Notes: a model not told the origin generated them from the sequence alone. DNA of 64,000 bases from UBA9926 sp023261215 (GCA_038136035.1 JAYPYV010000004.1:55326-119325); one strand, 5' to 3'; counted from the stretch's first letter, positions 36,026 to 45,897 are shown. Made by a program: numbers and translations.

Positions 36026-37846
36026 ATGGAGGACACCACCGAAGTATTTCGCCAAGCGGTCACATCGACCATGCGAGCGATATCCGGTAATGAAGAATTG
36101 TCGGTGACATTCGGTCGAGGCAAACCCTACATGCAGGGCAGTAAGGTGAGATTGCCCGCACCTGAACCCGGTATCGGCGAAGAAGGGCTTGCAGTCTTGC
36201 GAGGGACGGCGGATCGATTCGCGCTCAAAGAGCGCTATCACGACGCGCAAATTCATCTTGAGCGAAGACCAGACGGCGGTATTGCTCAGGAGGTCTTCGA
36301 CGCAGTTGAAGAGGCGCGCCTTGCGGTGATCGGTTCCTATCTGATGCGAGGTGTGCAAGACAATCTGAGTGCACAACTGGACGCCAGTTTGGAAACGTTG
36401 ACGGCCACCACCATGGCAGAGCTTGATGATTTCTCATTGGGCGCGGCTGTCGGGCTGCTCATTAGAGAGCGGATGATTAACGCTGAACTACCTCCTTCCG
36501 CTGATCGAATTCTGTCTCCGTGGCGAAAGTACCTCACTGAAAAGATTGATGTTGATCTTGATCAATATGCCGAGCAGCGATTCGATCAGGCGATGTTTAG
36601 TGATCTCGCGATGGCGCTCATGGCGCAGCTCGATTTGCTCGATGATCACGCAGACGAAGACCAGCAAGGGGCCTCTGATGACCTTGAAGAGCAAGATCAG
36701 GAAATAGAGACTGAATCGAGCGATGAAGGGGCAGAAGACGATTCCGGTAGCGAAGGCGATTTGTCTGACGCGATCGAGGGCGAAGTGCCAGTTGATATGG
36801 ACGCGGCGGATCTTGTTGATGCGGATGGCTCAGAGGATGAGTCGGGCGCGCCGCCGGATCCCCACGGTGAGAAAAGTTGGGCACGGCCAAAGACGTTTGA
36901 ATATAAGACCTTCACGAGCGAATTTGATGAAGTCGTTTTCGCAGACGAGCTCTGCGAGAGTGATGAACTCGATCGGCTTCGTGGCGTTCTAGATCAGCAT
37001 CTGCAGAATTCACAAATTATCATCAGCAAGTTGGCCAATAGGCTGCAACGTAAATTGATGGCGCAACAAAATAGGAGCTGGGACTTCGACCTGGAAGAGG
37101 GGGTCTTGGATACCTCACGGTTGCCGAGCATCATTATTGACCCTTTCTCTCCGCTGGCTTTCAAGCAAGAGAAAGACACCAAATTTCGCGATACCGTGGT
37201 TTCAATTCTGATTGATAGTTCGGGTTCCATGCGCGGGCGTTCGATCGGCATTGCTGCCATGTGTGCTGACATCTTGGGGCGCACTTTGGAACGTTGCTCA
37301 GTCAAGGTCGAAATTTTGGGCTTCACGACCAAAGCTTGGCGAGGCGGGCAATCGCGCGAGCTTTGGCTTCAGCAGGGAAAGCCCGCTCAGCCTGGGCGCC
37401 TAAATGATATTCGACACATTATTTACAAGGCCGCTGATATGCCCTGGCGGCGCGCGAGACGAAACCTCGGGTTAATGATGCGCGAAGAACTGTTGAAGGA
37501 AAATATTGATGGCGAAGCGTTGCTTTGGAGCCACTCGAGGATCCAGGGGCGACCCGAGGACCGCAAGATTCTGATGGTGATCTCTGACGGTCTGCCAGTG
37601 GATAACAGCACGCTCTTGGTTAATCCCAGTAACTATCTAGAACAACATTTGAAATACGCCATCGACCAGATTGAGAACCACTCAGACGTGGAGCTCGTGG
37701 CGATTGGTATCGGCCATGATGTGACCCACCACTATCAGCACGCCGTCACGATTACGGATGCTGAGCAGCTCGGCGATGCCATGACTGAACGGTTGGTCGA
37801 ACTCTTCGATGAAAAACCTGCCCATCCTCTGCGAAGGCTGGCCTAG
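36026..37846 (+). CDS. cobT: Cobaltochelatase-type VWA subunit CobT
   Basis: A 606-residue CobT. The N-terminal helical part (1-200) is followed by a strongly acidic linker (about 205-275, mostly Asp and Glu) and a C-terminal von Willebrand A domain. Its MIDAS motif is DSSGS (397-401, then MRGRS), and ALLWSHSRIQGRPEDRKIL is close to classical CobT. It partners CobS in the chelatase helper complex. The Nudix gene starts 2 bases after its stop, giving a tight three-gene operon. Confidence 0.92.
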   Translation: MEDTTEVFRQAVTSTMRAISGNEELSVTFGRGKPYMQGSKVRLPAPEPGIGEEGLAVLRGTADRFALKERYHDAQIHLERRPDGGIAQEVFDAVEEARLAVIGSYLMRGVQDNLSAQLDASLETLTATTMAELDDFSLGAAVGLLIRERMINAELPPSADRILSPWRKYLTEKIDVDLDQYAEQRFDQAMFSDLAMALMAQLDLLDDHADEDQQGASDDLEEQDQEIETESSDEGAEDDSGSEGDLSDAIEGEVPVDMDAADLVDADGSEDESGAPPDPHGEKSWARPKTFEYKTFTSEFDEVVFADELCESDELDRLRGVLDQHLQNSQIIISKLANRLQRKLMAQQNRSWDFDLEEGVLDTSRLPSIIIDPFSPLAFKQEKDTKFRDTVVSILIDSSGSMRGRSIGIAAMCADILGRTLERCSVKVEILGFTTKAWRGGQSRELWLQQGKPAQPGRLNDIRHIIYKAADMPWRRARRNLGLMMREELLKENIDGEALLWSHSRIQGRPEDRKILMVISDGLPVDNSTLLVNPSNYLEQHLKYAIDQIENHSDVELVAIGIGHDVTHHYQHAVTITDAEQLGDAMTERLVELFDEKPAHPLRRLA

Positions 37847-37848
37847 CC

Positions 37849-38382
37849 ATGTCGCGTCCCCAGTTGGTTAAGGCGATCGATCGCTACCTCCAGCGGTACC
37901 CGGAGGAGCAGAGTGTAGGCGAGCGATTTAAGCAGTTCGTGCTCAGGAATGAAGATTGTTTCAAGCGCAGCTTGCTCGAGGGGCACGTCACGGGATCCGC
38001 CTGGATTATCGACGGGCCACACAAGCATTGCTTACTGACACACCACAAAAAGTTGGATCGATGGCTACAGCTCGGGGGGCATGCGGACGGAGATGGCAAT
38101 ACGGTGAGAGTGGCTACCCGAGAAGCGCTCGAGGAGTCCGGCTTGAAGTCCTTGCAATTGGTGAGTCTGGAGATCTTTGATCTGGATATCCACCGCATCC
38201 CGGCTCGCGGTCATGAACCTGAGCACGATCACTATGATGTGCGATACCTTTTCGAGACGTCGCGAGACGAACTGTTTAAGGTCAGTGACGAATCTCACGA
38301 TTTGGCGTGGGTACCACTCGCTGAGATCGAATCAGTCACCACTGAGGCTTCAATCTTGAGGATGGTCGAAAAGACAGGCTAG
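37849..38382 (+). CDS. Nudix hydrolase
   Basis: A 177-residue Nudix-fold protein. The box is recognisable as GGHADGDGNTVRVATREAL then EESG: the REALEESG metal-binding core is intact, but the first box Glu is replaced by Gly. This variant occurs in a subgroup with GGHADGD and is probably still active with altered specificity. Substrate unknown; nucleoside diphosphate derivatives are usual. Co-transcribed with cobST, a link I cannot explain from sequence. Confidence 0.87.
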   Translation: MSRPQLVKAIDRYLQRYPEEQSVGERFKQFVLRNEDCFKRSLLEGHVTGSAWIIDGPHKHCLLTHHKKLDRWLQLGGHADGDGNTVRVATREALEESGLKSLQLVSLEIFDLDIHRIPARGHEPEHDHYDVRYLFETSRDELFKVSDESHDLAWVPLAEIESVTTEASILRMVEKTG

Positions 38383-38410
38383 GTATTGCTCAGTGACAGT
38401 CAGCGTCCGG

Positions 38411-39352
38411 CTAGGCGTGGTGGCAGGCGATAGACCGGGTCGCGTCGATCAACCTAAGGACTGGGGTTTCTTCACGACAGATACTCGACGCTTTGGGACA
38501 ACGATCAGCAAAGCGACAACCTGGCTTAACGTCCACAGGCGAGGATATCTCGCCGGTTAATCTTGAGAATGGCTTGGCCCGTTCTGAAGCCGGATCGGGT
38601 TCTGGGTTCGCCTCGATCAGAAATTGGGTGTAAGGGTGTAGAGGGTTAAAGAACACCTCATCTGAAGGCCCCGATTCGACGATCACGCCCATGTACATCA
38701 CCGCCATTCGATCCGACACATAGCGCACCATCGACAGATCATGCGCGATGAAAAGTAGGGTCAGACCCATGGATTTTTTAAGATCATCGAGCAGATTGAT
38801 CACCTGGGCTTGAACGGAGACGTCGAGCGCAGAGATCGGTTCGTCGCAAACAACGAACTGAGGCTCAATAATCATGGCGCGTGCAATACCAATGCGTTGC
38901 CGCTGACCACCAGAGAATTCGTGCGGGTAGCGCGACATATGGTCTGCATTAAGACCTACCCGCTCAAGCCAGTCTGCGACGCGGTCTCGCACGGAACTTG
39001 CTCGCTCGCCTCGAATCGAGAGGCCCTCGCCGACGATATCAAGCACGGTCATTCGAGGATTCAAAGAGGCGTAAGGATCCTGAAAAATCATCTGCATGGA
39101 CTTAGAGAAGCGCAGGTGGTCCGATGCAGAGAACTTCGCCGGGAGTCTAGCTTCGCCTAAGAACGCGTCGCCACTGGTTCGTTCATGGAGACCGATGAGC
39201 GTCTTTCCAAACGTAGACTTCCCAGAGCCGCTCTCGCCAACGAGACCAAGAATCTCATTGGCTTCGATGGTTAAGGTCACGCCATCCACGGCATGAAGTT
39301 GACGTCCTCGTCCCATGTCGAAGAATTTTCTTAATTGATCTGTGCGAATCAC
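38411..39352 (-). CDS. oppF: Oligopeptide ABC transporter ATPase OppF/DppF
   Basis: A 313-residue ABC ATPase of the peptide/nickel family. Walker A is GESGSGKST, signature FSGGQRQRIGIARA, Walker B VVCDEPISALD. The C-terminal oligopeptide-transporter extension contains cysteines (CRFADRCPKASSIC) typical of a possible Fe-S or structural motif in this family. Last gene of the minus-strand oppABCDF operon, overlapping oppD by ATGA. Confidence 0.9.
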   Translation of the reverse strand: MIRTDQLRKFFDMGRGRQLHAVDGVTLTIEANEILGLVGESGSGKSTFGKTLIGLHERTSGDAFLGEARLPAKFSASDHLRFSKSMQMIFQDPYASLNPRMTVLDIVGEGLSIRGERASSVRDRVADWLERVGLNADHMSRYPHEFSGGQRQRIGIARAMIIEPQFVVCDEPISALDVSVQAQVINLLDDLKKSMGLTLLFIAHDLSMVRYVSDRMAVMYMGVIVESGPSDEVFFNPLHPYTQFLIEANPEPDPASERAKPFSRLTGEISSPVDVKPGCRFADRCPKASSICREETPVLRLIDATRSIACHHA

Positions 39353-40380
39353 TCGTTGACCTCAAAGGCGTGGATCCGTTGATCGAGCCCCTCGACTCTG
39401 GGCGCTTCGGGATGTTGCAACCAACACTTGGCGGCGTGACCCGATCCATTGGGATCACTCCATTCAGGCGGCTCCTGTTGCAGGCACACGGCCATTGCGT
39501 GGGGGCAACGCGCGGCGTAGCCACAGCCCGGTGGCGGCGCAAAGAGATCTGGCGGTGAGCCGGGAATCGGGGACAGCGCTTGATCTCGAGATAGGGCGCG
39601 AGACGGCATGGCTTGTTTCAAACCGAGGGTATAAGGATGTCGGCTTCTGTAAAACACATCCTCTGCGGTGCCTCGTTCAACAATTTGACCGGCATACATT
39701 ACGCACACCGTATCGGCCATTTTTGCGACCACGGCTAAATCATGAGTGATCAATATGATGGACATACCGAGCCGTTCTTTGAGCTCCGACATCAGCGCCA
39801 AGATCTGGGCTTGGATGGTGACGTCAAGCGCTGTGGTCGGCTCATCCGCGATGAGGAGCTTTGGGTTGCAGGCCATTGCTTGGGCGATCATTGCTCGTTG
39901 GAGCATGCCGCCTGAAAACTCAAAAGGGTATTGACTGGCTCGTCGTTCGGCCTCGGGAATATTGGCCTTTTTCAGGAGATCAACCGCCGCCTCAAGGGCA
40001 GCGGCATCCGATAAACCTCGATGCACCTTGAGAGGCTCAGCGATTTGCTTGCCAATCGTCATGGTGGGATTAAGCGAGGTCATCGGGTCCTGGAAAATCA
40101 TGCCGATATCCCGACCCCGAAATTGGCTACGTTCAGCGTCTGAGAGCCCGAAAAGGTCCTGGCTTTCGAACCAAGCCTCCCCAGATCTTATTCGTCCGGG
40201 CGGTCTAGGAATCAGATCCATTAGGGCCTGAACCGTGACGGATTTCCCACAACCTGATTCGCCCACGATCGCCAGAGTCTGGCCAGGATCAACTTCGAAC
40301 GAAACGCCTCGAACCGCCTGTACGGTGCCGCCGTAGGTATCGAACTCAACGGCTAGATCTTGAATGCGAAGCAGGGCCAT
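39349..40380 (-). CDS. oppD: Oligopeptide ABC transporter ATPase OppD/DppD
   Basis: A 343-residue ATPase paired with OppF. Walker A is GESGCGKS, signature EFSGGMLQRAMIAQA, Walker B LLIADEPTTALD. The C-terminal CGYAARCPHAMAVC motif is the usual Cys-rich OppD tail. It starts 2 bases after the oppC stop and overlaps oppF, so the subunits are translated together. Confidence 0.9.
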   Translation of the reverse strand: MALLRIQDLAVEFDTYGGTVQAVRGVSFEVDPGQTLAIVGESGCGKSVTVQALMDLIPRPPGRIRSGEAWFESQDLFGLSDAERSQFRGRDIGMIFQDPMTSLNPTMTIGKQIAEPLKVHRGLSDAAALEAAVDLLKKANIPEAERRASQYPFEFSGGMLQRAMIAQAMACNPKLLIADEPTTALDVTIQAQILALMSELKERLGMSIILITHDLAVVAKMADTVCVMYAGQIVERGTAEDVFYRSRHPYTLGLKQAMPSRALSRDQALSPIPGSPPDLFAPPPGCGYAARCPHAMAVCLQQEPPEWSDPNGSGHAAKCWLQHPEAPRVEGLDQRIHAFEVNE

Positions 40381-40382
40381 GA

Positions 40383-41789
40383 CTAACCTCGCGCTCTCAT
40401 CTTGGAATCGAGCGCTTCGCTCAGACCGTCGCCGAGTAGGTTGAAAGCAAGCACGGTGATGCTGATGAAAAGTGCGGGAAAAAAGAGTTCATGGGGGTGG
40501 CTGAGCATGGTTTTGACCCCCTCATTACACATCGAGCCCCAAGACGGGGTTGGCGGCGCGACGCCCATGCCGATAAAAGACAGAAAAGCCTCGGTGAAGA
40601 TCGCGGACGGCACGGCAAAGGTGAGGGTCACCAAGATGACGCCGACCGTGTTGGGAAGGATGTGTCTGAAGATGATGTAGCTAGGGCTGGCGCCGAGCAG
40701 GCGTGCTGCCTCGATGTAGCCTTGTTCTCTAATTTGCAGCACTTGGCCGCGCACGAGACGAGCCGTGGCCGGCCAGAGTAGAAGGATCAGTGCGAGCAGC
40801 ATGGGAAATATGCCGTTTTCACCAGGGCCGATACCAAATGCAATCTTGAAAAGGATCATAAAGAGCAGGAAAGGGAGCGCCACGACAAAATCAGCAAATC
40901 GCATCAAAACCTGATCAAATCGCCCGCCGAAATACCCCGCAAAACCACCGTAAATGATGCCAATGAATACGTAAATGAGCGGTGCAACCAGGCCAATGAA
41001 CAAAGAGACCCGCGCACCTTCCATTAATCGAGCGAGCATATCTCGACCAAGGTAGTCGGTGCCAAAGGGATGGAACGATAAGGTCACTTCGGTGCCAATC
41101 TCGGCAGAATCCCCGCTGACAAGACCTCGATCGATGGCTTCACTGCGTTTGATGGACTGGCGTGGCGTCACAACAATTGTGCTCACGGCGTCAAATTCGT
41201 CATAGCCGTCGGTCGTGACAACGGAGTAGTAATAAGGCTCGCTCTTTAGATTCAGCCGATCTTCAAAACCGATCAAGTTGCCGCCGTTTAATGTGGCCAG
41301 TGGCAAACCGAGATTGACGAGGCCTTCTGGGGCTGAGGTGTTTCGGTAGATCGCGTATCCGCCAGCGTCAACGACCGGACGCCATGTCAGGCGGACATAA
41401 TGAATGGTGGGATCGCCCTCGGTCTGAAGTTCGCCCACTGAATCGAGCGTGTCGGGATAACCAAGAGGCACGTCAGGATGGTTTTGGTCGATGGGGGCGG
41501 CCCAGGATGAGCGGTCCTCAACCAGAACCGCGGTTTTGGCGAGCGCGGGCGCTTGCGAAATTTGATTGAGATCTTGCTGACTTGGGTCAATGGTCCAGAG
41601 GAGCGGGCCAATGAGGGTAAAGACCGCAAGGGCCAGCACCAGATACAAAGAAATCAGGGCCCGCTTATTTTGCTTCAGTCGTTGCCAGGCATCTTGCCAG
41701 TAGGACAAAGAGGGGCGAGCAATCCGCTCCCGATCGGCGCGCTGCTGCGCCCAGCTGAAATCAAGGGGGGCCGTGTGATCTGAACTCAT
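40383..41789 (-). CDS. oppC: Oligopeptide ABC transporter permease OppC with FN3-like insert
   Basis: A 468-residue permease, about 160 longer than ordinary OppC. The normal parts are a first helix at about residues 45-66, the PFGTDYLGRDMLARLMEGAR entry (241-260), five further helices and the EAA-type loop EAARLLGASPSYI. Between helix 1 and the rest lies a periplasmic insert (about 70-240). Its central 128-209 has the spacing of a fibronectin type III fold: VRLTWRPV, DAGGYAIYRN, FEDRL, YYYSVVTTD, VSTIVVTP. It may touch the binding protein or cell-wall peptides. Four-base overlap with oppB. Confidence 0.88.
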   Translation of the reverse strand: MSSDHTAPLDFSWAQQRADRERIARPSLSYWQDAWQRLKQNKRALISLYLVLALAVFTLIGPLLWTIDPSQQDLNQISQAPALAKTAVLVEDRSSWAAPIDQNHPDVPLGYPDTLDSVGELQTEGDPTIHYVRLTWRPVVDAGGYAIYRNTSAPEGLVNLGLPLATLNGGNLIGFEDRLNLKSEPYYYSVVTTDGYDEFDAVSTIVVTPRQSIKRSEAIDRGLVSGDSAEIGTEVTLSFHPFGTDYLGRDMLARLMEGARVSLFIGLVAPLIYVFIGIIYGGFAGYFGGRFDQVLMRFADFVVALPFLLFMILFKIAFGIGPGENGIFPMLLALILLLWPATARLVRGQVLQIREQGYIEAARLLGASPSYIIFRHILPNTVGVILVTLTFAVPSAIFTEAFLSFIGMGVAPPTPSWGSMCNEGVKTMLSHPHELFFPALFISITVLAFNLLGDGLSEALDSKMRARG

Positions 41790-42718
41790 CGCAACCTGAC
41801 TCGCGGATCAATAAATCCATAGAGGATGTCCACCACAATGACCATCAGGACCAAAAAGGCGCCGTAAAAGACGGTGGTCCCCATAATGACGGTGTAGTCC
41901 AATTGCTGAACAGCCTGGACAAAATAGCGGCCCAAGCCGGGGATTGCGAAGATCATTTCTACCACAAAGCCGCCGGTGGTAATTGCTGCGACCTGCGGGC
42001 CGAGCACGGTCACCACGGGCAATATGGCATTCCGCAACTGGTGATGCGTGAAAATTCGCGTTTTGCTCAATCCTTTGGCTTTTGCCGTTCTCACATAATC
42101 TTCATTGATCACGTCGAGCATGGATGAGCGCATCAAACGTGTCAGCAGTGCCATGGTCCCCAGACCTAGAACCAAAGCGGGCATGAGCATGTGCGCCAGA
42201 GTGCCCCAGCCGGCGACAGGCAGCACAGACACCCCGAACCACTGGTTTAAGCCAACCAGCGCTAACTGCCCCAGCGCAGCAAAAACGAAACTGGGGACTG
42301 AAATGCAGAGGATGACGAGCGACATAATAATGATATCGGGTAGCCGATTTCTGTAGAGCGCAGTAATGGCGCCCCAGATCACGCCGCCTGCGGCCGCGAT
42401 ACTGATGGCGAGGACGCCAAGCAGGGCAGAGACTGGAAAGTGATCCTTGATGATGTCATTGACGCGACGATTTTGTTGCGTAAAAGAAATCCCAAAATCG
42501 CCTTTCGCCATGTTGCCCAGAAACAGAAAGTATTGCTCAGGGAGCGGGCGATCTAAGCCGTATTGTTTTGCCAGATTGGCTCGAATCTCTGGCGTCGCGG
42601 CCTTCTCATTCATCAGCGGATCGCCGGGCACTGCATGCATGGCGAAAAAGGTGGCCGTCGCGATGAACCAAACGGTGATGATGCCCCCGATGAGCCTTTC
42701 GAGAATATATCGGCCCAT
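41786..42718 (-). CDS. oppB: Oligopeptide ABC transporter permease OppB
   Basis: A 310-residue inner-membrane permease with six helices. Family landmarks are the opening RYILERLIGGIITVWFIATA by pieces, HAVPGDP, the EAA loop (YVRTAKAKGLSKTRIFTHHQ) and the ending FIDPRVRLR. It pairs with the FN3-bearing OppC. It begins 6 bases behind the oppA stop on the same strand. Confidence 0.91.
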   Translation of the reverse strand: MGRYILERLIGGIITVWFIATATFFAMHAVPGDPLMNEKAATPEIRANLAKQYGLDRPLPEQYFLFLGNMAKGDFGISFTQQNRRVNDIIKDHFPVSALLGVLAISIAAAGGVIWGAITALYRNRLPDIIIMSLVILCISVPSFVFAALGQLALVGLNQWFGVSVLPVAGWGTLAHMLMPALVLGLGTMALLTRLMRSSMLDVINEDYVRTAKAKGLSKTRIFTHHQLRNAILPVVTVLGPQVAAITTGGFVVEMIFAIPGLGRYFVQAVQQLDYTVIMGTTVFYGAFLVLMVIVVDILYGFIDPRVRLR

Positions 42719-42724
42719 CTGGAT

Positions 42725-44329
42725 TTACGGCACAACTCGGGCGTAAGTGAAGTCGGGATCGCCGCCGACGACTGTGCGCCGTACCCCGCGAAGTTTGGGA
42801 TGAAGGAGGTAGATTACGCCCTGCTCGTAAAGGGGCACGATCACCACATCATCCTCGACAATTTTCTGGACCTCCGCCATGGCTTGCATTCTGGTGGCTG
42901 GGTCAGTTGAGTTCATCGTGGTGCGCACAGCTTCGTCATAACTGGCATTGCTGTATCGGCCTCGATTGTTCAGATTCCAACTGGCGAATAAGTCTCCAAA
43001 GGTCATGATGTCGTCGAAGTCCGGTCCCCAGCCCGCACCGACGATATCGAATTCCCCTGCCGTCATCTTGGCTAGCCGCTGCTTGAACGTTTGAACGTCG
43101 ATGCGAATATTGAGCCCGAGTTTGGACTTGTAGAGCCCCTGCAAGTATTCCGCCTGTTTGGTGGCCGTGGGGCTATCCGAGACAAGTAACGCCAGCGGCG
43201 GGATTTCATCGAGACCCAGTTCTTTTTTCGCTGCTTCCAAATAGGCTTTTGCATCGTCGATATTGGGTGTCCGCTCGCTCGCGGGAAACTCATCTCGAAA
43301 CTTACCTTCAACGCCTTGAAGCCAGACAGGGAAGAGACTCCGCCCGGGCAGGTTGCCAGGCATTTGAAGGACCCGATTGACGAACTCCTCGGGATCAAAA
43401 GCGGCCAAAAGCGCTCGCCTGAGATTGAGGTTATCGGTCACACGTCCGGCGCGGTGATTGAATTCAAGAAAGAAGACACTGCCAGTCACGAAATTTCTAA
43501 TTCTCAGTTTATTAGCAAGTGCATCTTTGTACGTTTCGCCATCAATCCTCGTGAATGCGATCTCATCGTCCACGTACAAATTCAGCCGCGCGCGGGTGTC
43601 GGCAGTGATATAGGCATGATCTAACTTGTTCAAAAAGATGGCGTCTCGGTCCCAGTAACGCTCATTTTTGAGCATGGTAAGCGAGGCGCTGTGCACCCAA
43701 TCACTGATTTTGAAGGCGCCGTTGTAAAGCAACTTGTCGGCGTCCGCCCCATAGGCTCCCTGAGTGGATTGGTAGAATGCTTCTTGCACGGGAAAGTAGC
43801 TCACAAAGGCCGTGAGTTTGAGGAAGTAGGCCGTTGGACGCTCAAGTTCGACCTCTAGCGTGAAATCATCAAGGGCTCGAACTCCGAGATCGGTCGCAGG
43901 ACGCTCGCCTCGGTTGATGGCCTCGGCGTTTTTAATCGGGTAGAGGATAAAGGCGTACTCCGAGGCAGTGCTGGGTGTGACCACCGTGCGCCAAGCAAAT
44001 ACGAAATCGTGGGCGGTGACAGGATCACCGTTGCTCCACTTGGCGTTGTCTCTGAGCCAAAAAGTCGCCTTTTCGTCGCTGATTTCCCAACGAAGCGCAA
44101 CCCCCGGGGATAGCATGCCCCTTCGGTCATACCGCGTAAGACCCTCCATCACGTGGCTAAGGACTTGAATTGACACTTGGTCCGTCGCCTTCATGCCGTT
44201 CAGCTGAGGCGGCTCTTGGGCGAGTGCAATCGAAGCGGATTGGGTTTCAGCGTCAACCGCCGAAGCAAGGGCGAGGTTAGACGGGCTGATGAATGAGAGA
44301 GCGAAGGTTAAAAGAAAGAATATGCGCAT
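42725..44329 (-). CDS. oppA: Oligopeptide-binding protein OppA
   Basis: A 534-residue periplasmic solute-binding protein of family SBP_bac_5. From ATG 44329 a signal peptide ends near residue 24 (LALASA). Typical segments are SHVMEGLTRYDRRG, WSNGDPVTAHDFVFAW and the C-terminal PLYEQGVIYLLHP. First gene of the oppABCDF operon. A start 51 bases upstream would mask the signal peptide. The Opp complex imports peptides, or cell-wall peptides when paired with a murein-specific OppA. Confidence 0.91.
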   Translation of the reverse strand: MRIFFLLTFALSFISPSNLALASAVDAETQSASIALAQEPPQLNGMKATDQVSIQVLSHVMEGLTRYDRRGMLSPGVALRWEISDEKATFWLRDNAKWSNGDPVTAHDFVFAWRTVVTPSTASEYAFILYPIKNAEAINRGERPATDLGVRALDDFTLEVELERPTAYFLKLTAFVSYFPVQEAFYQSTQGAYGADADKLLYNGAFKISDWVHSASLTMLKNERYWDRDAIFLNKLDHAYITADTRARLNLYVDDEIAFTRIDGETYKDALANKLRIRNFVTGSVFFLEFNHRAGRVTDNLNLRRALLAAFDPEEFVNRVLQMPGNLPGRSLFPVWLQGVEGKFRDEFPASERTPNIDDAKAYLEAAKKELGLDEIPPLALLVSDSPTATKQAEYLQGLYKSKLGLNIRIDVQTFKQRLAKMTAGEFDIVGAGWGPDFDDIMTFGDLFASWNLNNRGRYSNASYDEAVRTTMNSTDPATRMQAMAEVQKIVEDDVVIVPLYEQGVIYLLHPKLRGVRRTVVGGDPDFTYARVVP

Positions 44330-44415
44330 AAGTGCCAAAGGCGTCTGAAATGTCGCAGAGATTCTAGCACGCGCGGTCAAGGCGCTATGGGCGGCAGGGT
44401 TGTAAGTGAGTGAGC

Positions 44416-45897
44416 TTAAACCGTGTACTTCAGAAGATTGGCCACGACGCGCTCTAAATGAGTCAGCGAATTACAGACCTCGGTTTGATGACAATTGGGC
44501 GCGTACTTCTTCATCTCCGCATCACCCACGGTCCAATTTGAACGGGGCTCGGGGTTTAACCAAATCACCCGCTTAGATTTCTCGTACATTTCGCGAAGGA
44601 TCTCGCTTTTTGGGTCCCCATAATTGTTTCTAGCGTCGCCCAAGATAATGATAGTGGTCTTGTTGTTGACGTCATCCATGCATCGTCGTTTGAAGTCCAT
44701 CAGCATTTGACCGTAGTCGGTTGAGCCGTTGCCGTAATCGCGCATGGTTTTCGCCATCGCGTCTTCAAGATTGCTTCTTTGAAAAATGTCGGTGACTTCA
44801 CCTAAGTCAGATGAAAAGGCGAAAGATCGTACTTTGGGAATGATCTCTGCGAGGCTATAGAGAAACATCAGTAAGAATCGAGAATAATTGCTCACCGATC
44901 CGCTGCAGTCACAGATGCACATCACTTTCGGGCGATCGACTTTGGAGGATTTCCATCGAAGGTCAAACAGATTGCCATCGTATTGCATGTTTTTCCGCAG
45001 CGTCTTGCGAATGTCGATCTGGCCCCTTCGGTAGGTCTTGCGGCGTTTTGAGTGAATGGCAATCAGCTTCTTGGCCATCTTAAACACGATTTCTTGAACA
45101 TCTTTGAAATTTCTTTTTTCAAGGTTGCTCAATTTGACCTTCTTAAGGAGTTCTTCACGAAGTTGCTTGCCATGCTCGTCTGCGTGAAGGAGGAATTGGC
45201 GTTCAACATAATCCCTTACCTGGTCCCTCAATAAGTCGCGCGCGCGCTTTAGCCGGCCAGCGAGACCGAGCCGTGGCTGCCCCCCTGCTTGCTGAAGTTC
45301 AGAAATTTCCTCTTGGAGACCCTTAAGCCCCATGGCTTCCATGATTTTTCGGGTGTATAGGCCTTTTTGAGTGAAGACCACGATTTGATTCACTTCCGCT
45401 TCTCGGCCCGCTTCCGCCAGCGCCACCATTTGCTCGCTGCGAGAACCGTTTAACAACAGTTGGCCGAGTGCCGAGGCTGGCTGCATGGAATCATCAAAGG
45501 CGTCCTCCGTATCCGCCTCTGCTTCTTCAGAGGCGCCGCCTCCACCACCACCGCCTTGCCCCCGTTGCGATCGGTCACCGCCGCTTTGCTTTTGCTCGGA
45601 TGATTCGTCAAAACCTTCTGATCCGTCATCATCGAGTTGTGAGGGGTCGAAGAAATCGCCGGCGTCACTCAGTGCTTGAAGATCCTCAGCCGTAAAAAAG
45701 CGGTCGAAGCAGGTGTCGAAGGCTTCCTTTTCCTCTGGATTTTTAGAGAGCAGGATCGATAAGGCGTTTTTAAAGAGCGTTCGATCTTCGTAACCCACGA
45801 TGGGTAGGGCAGACATCGCATCGAGTGTCTCCGCAGGGGAGACCTGAACCTCCGCTGTGCGCAGGACCTTGACGAAGTCGACCAGCGTTTTTTCCAT
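44416..45897 (-). CDS. VWA domain protein, CoxE-like
   Basis: A 493-residue cytoplasmic protein with a helical N-terminus, a low-complexity acidic/Gly linker (about 85-140, containing a run of seven glycines), a long basic helical region and a C-terminal von Willebrand A domain. The MIDAS motif is CDCSGSVS. It resembles CoxE-type VWA proteins that work with a MoxR ATPase, the gene directly upstream with which it shares one base. Together they probably load metal or remodel a client protein; the client is not visible here. Confidence 0.87.
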   Translation of the reverse strand: MEKTLVDFVKVLRTAEVQVSPAETLDAMSALPIVGYEDRTLFKNALSILLSKNPEEKEAFDTCFDRFFTAEDLQALSDAGDFFDPSQLDDDGSEGFDESSEQKQSGGDRSQRGQGGGGGGGASEEAEADTEDAFDDSMQPASALGQLLLNGSRSEQMVALAEAGREAEVNQIVVFTQKGLYTRKIMEAMGLKGLQEEISELQQAGGQPRLGLAGRLKRARDLLRDQVRDYVERQFLLHADEHGKQLREELLKKVKLSNLEKRNFKDVQEIVFKMAKKLIAIHSKRRKTYRRGQIDIRKTLRKNMQYDGNLFDLRWKSSKVDRPKVMCICDCSGSVSNYSRFLLMFLYSLAEIIPKVRSFAFSSDLGEVTDIFQRSNLEDAMAKTMRDYGNGSTDYGQMLMDFKRRCMDDVNNKTTIIILGDARNNYGDPKSEILREMYEKSKRVIWLNPEPRSNWTVGDAEMKKYAPNCHQTEVCNSLTHLERVVANLLKYTV

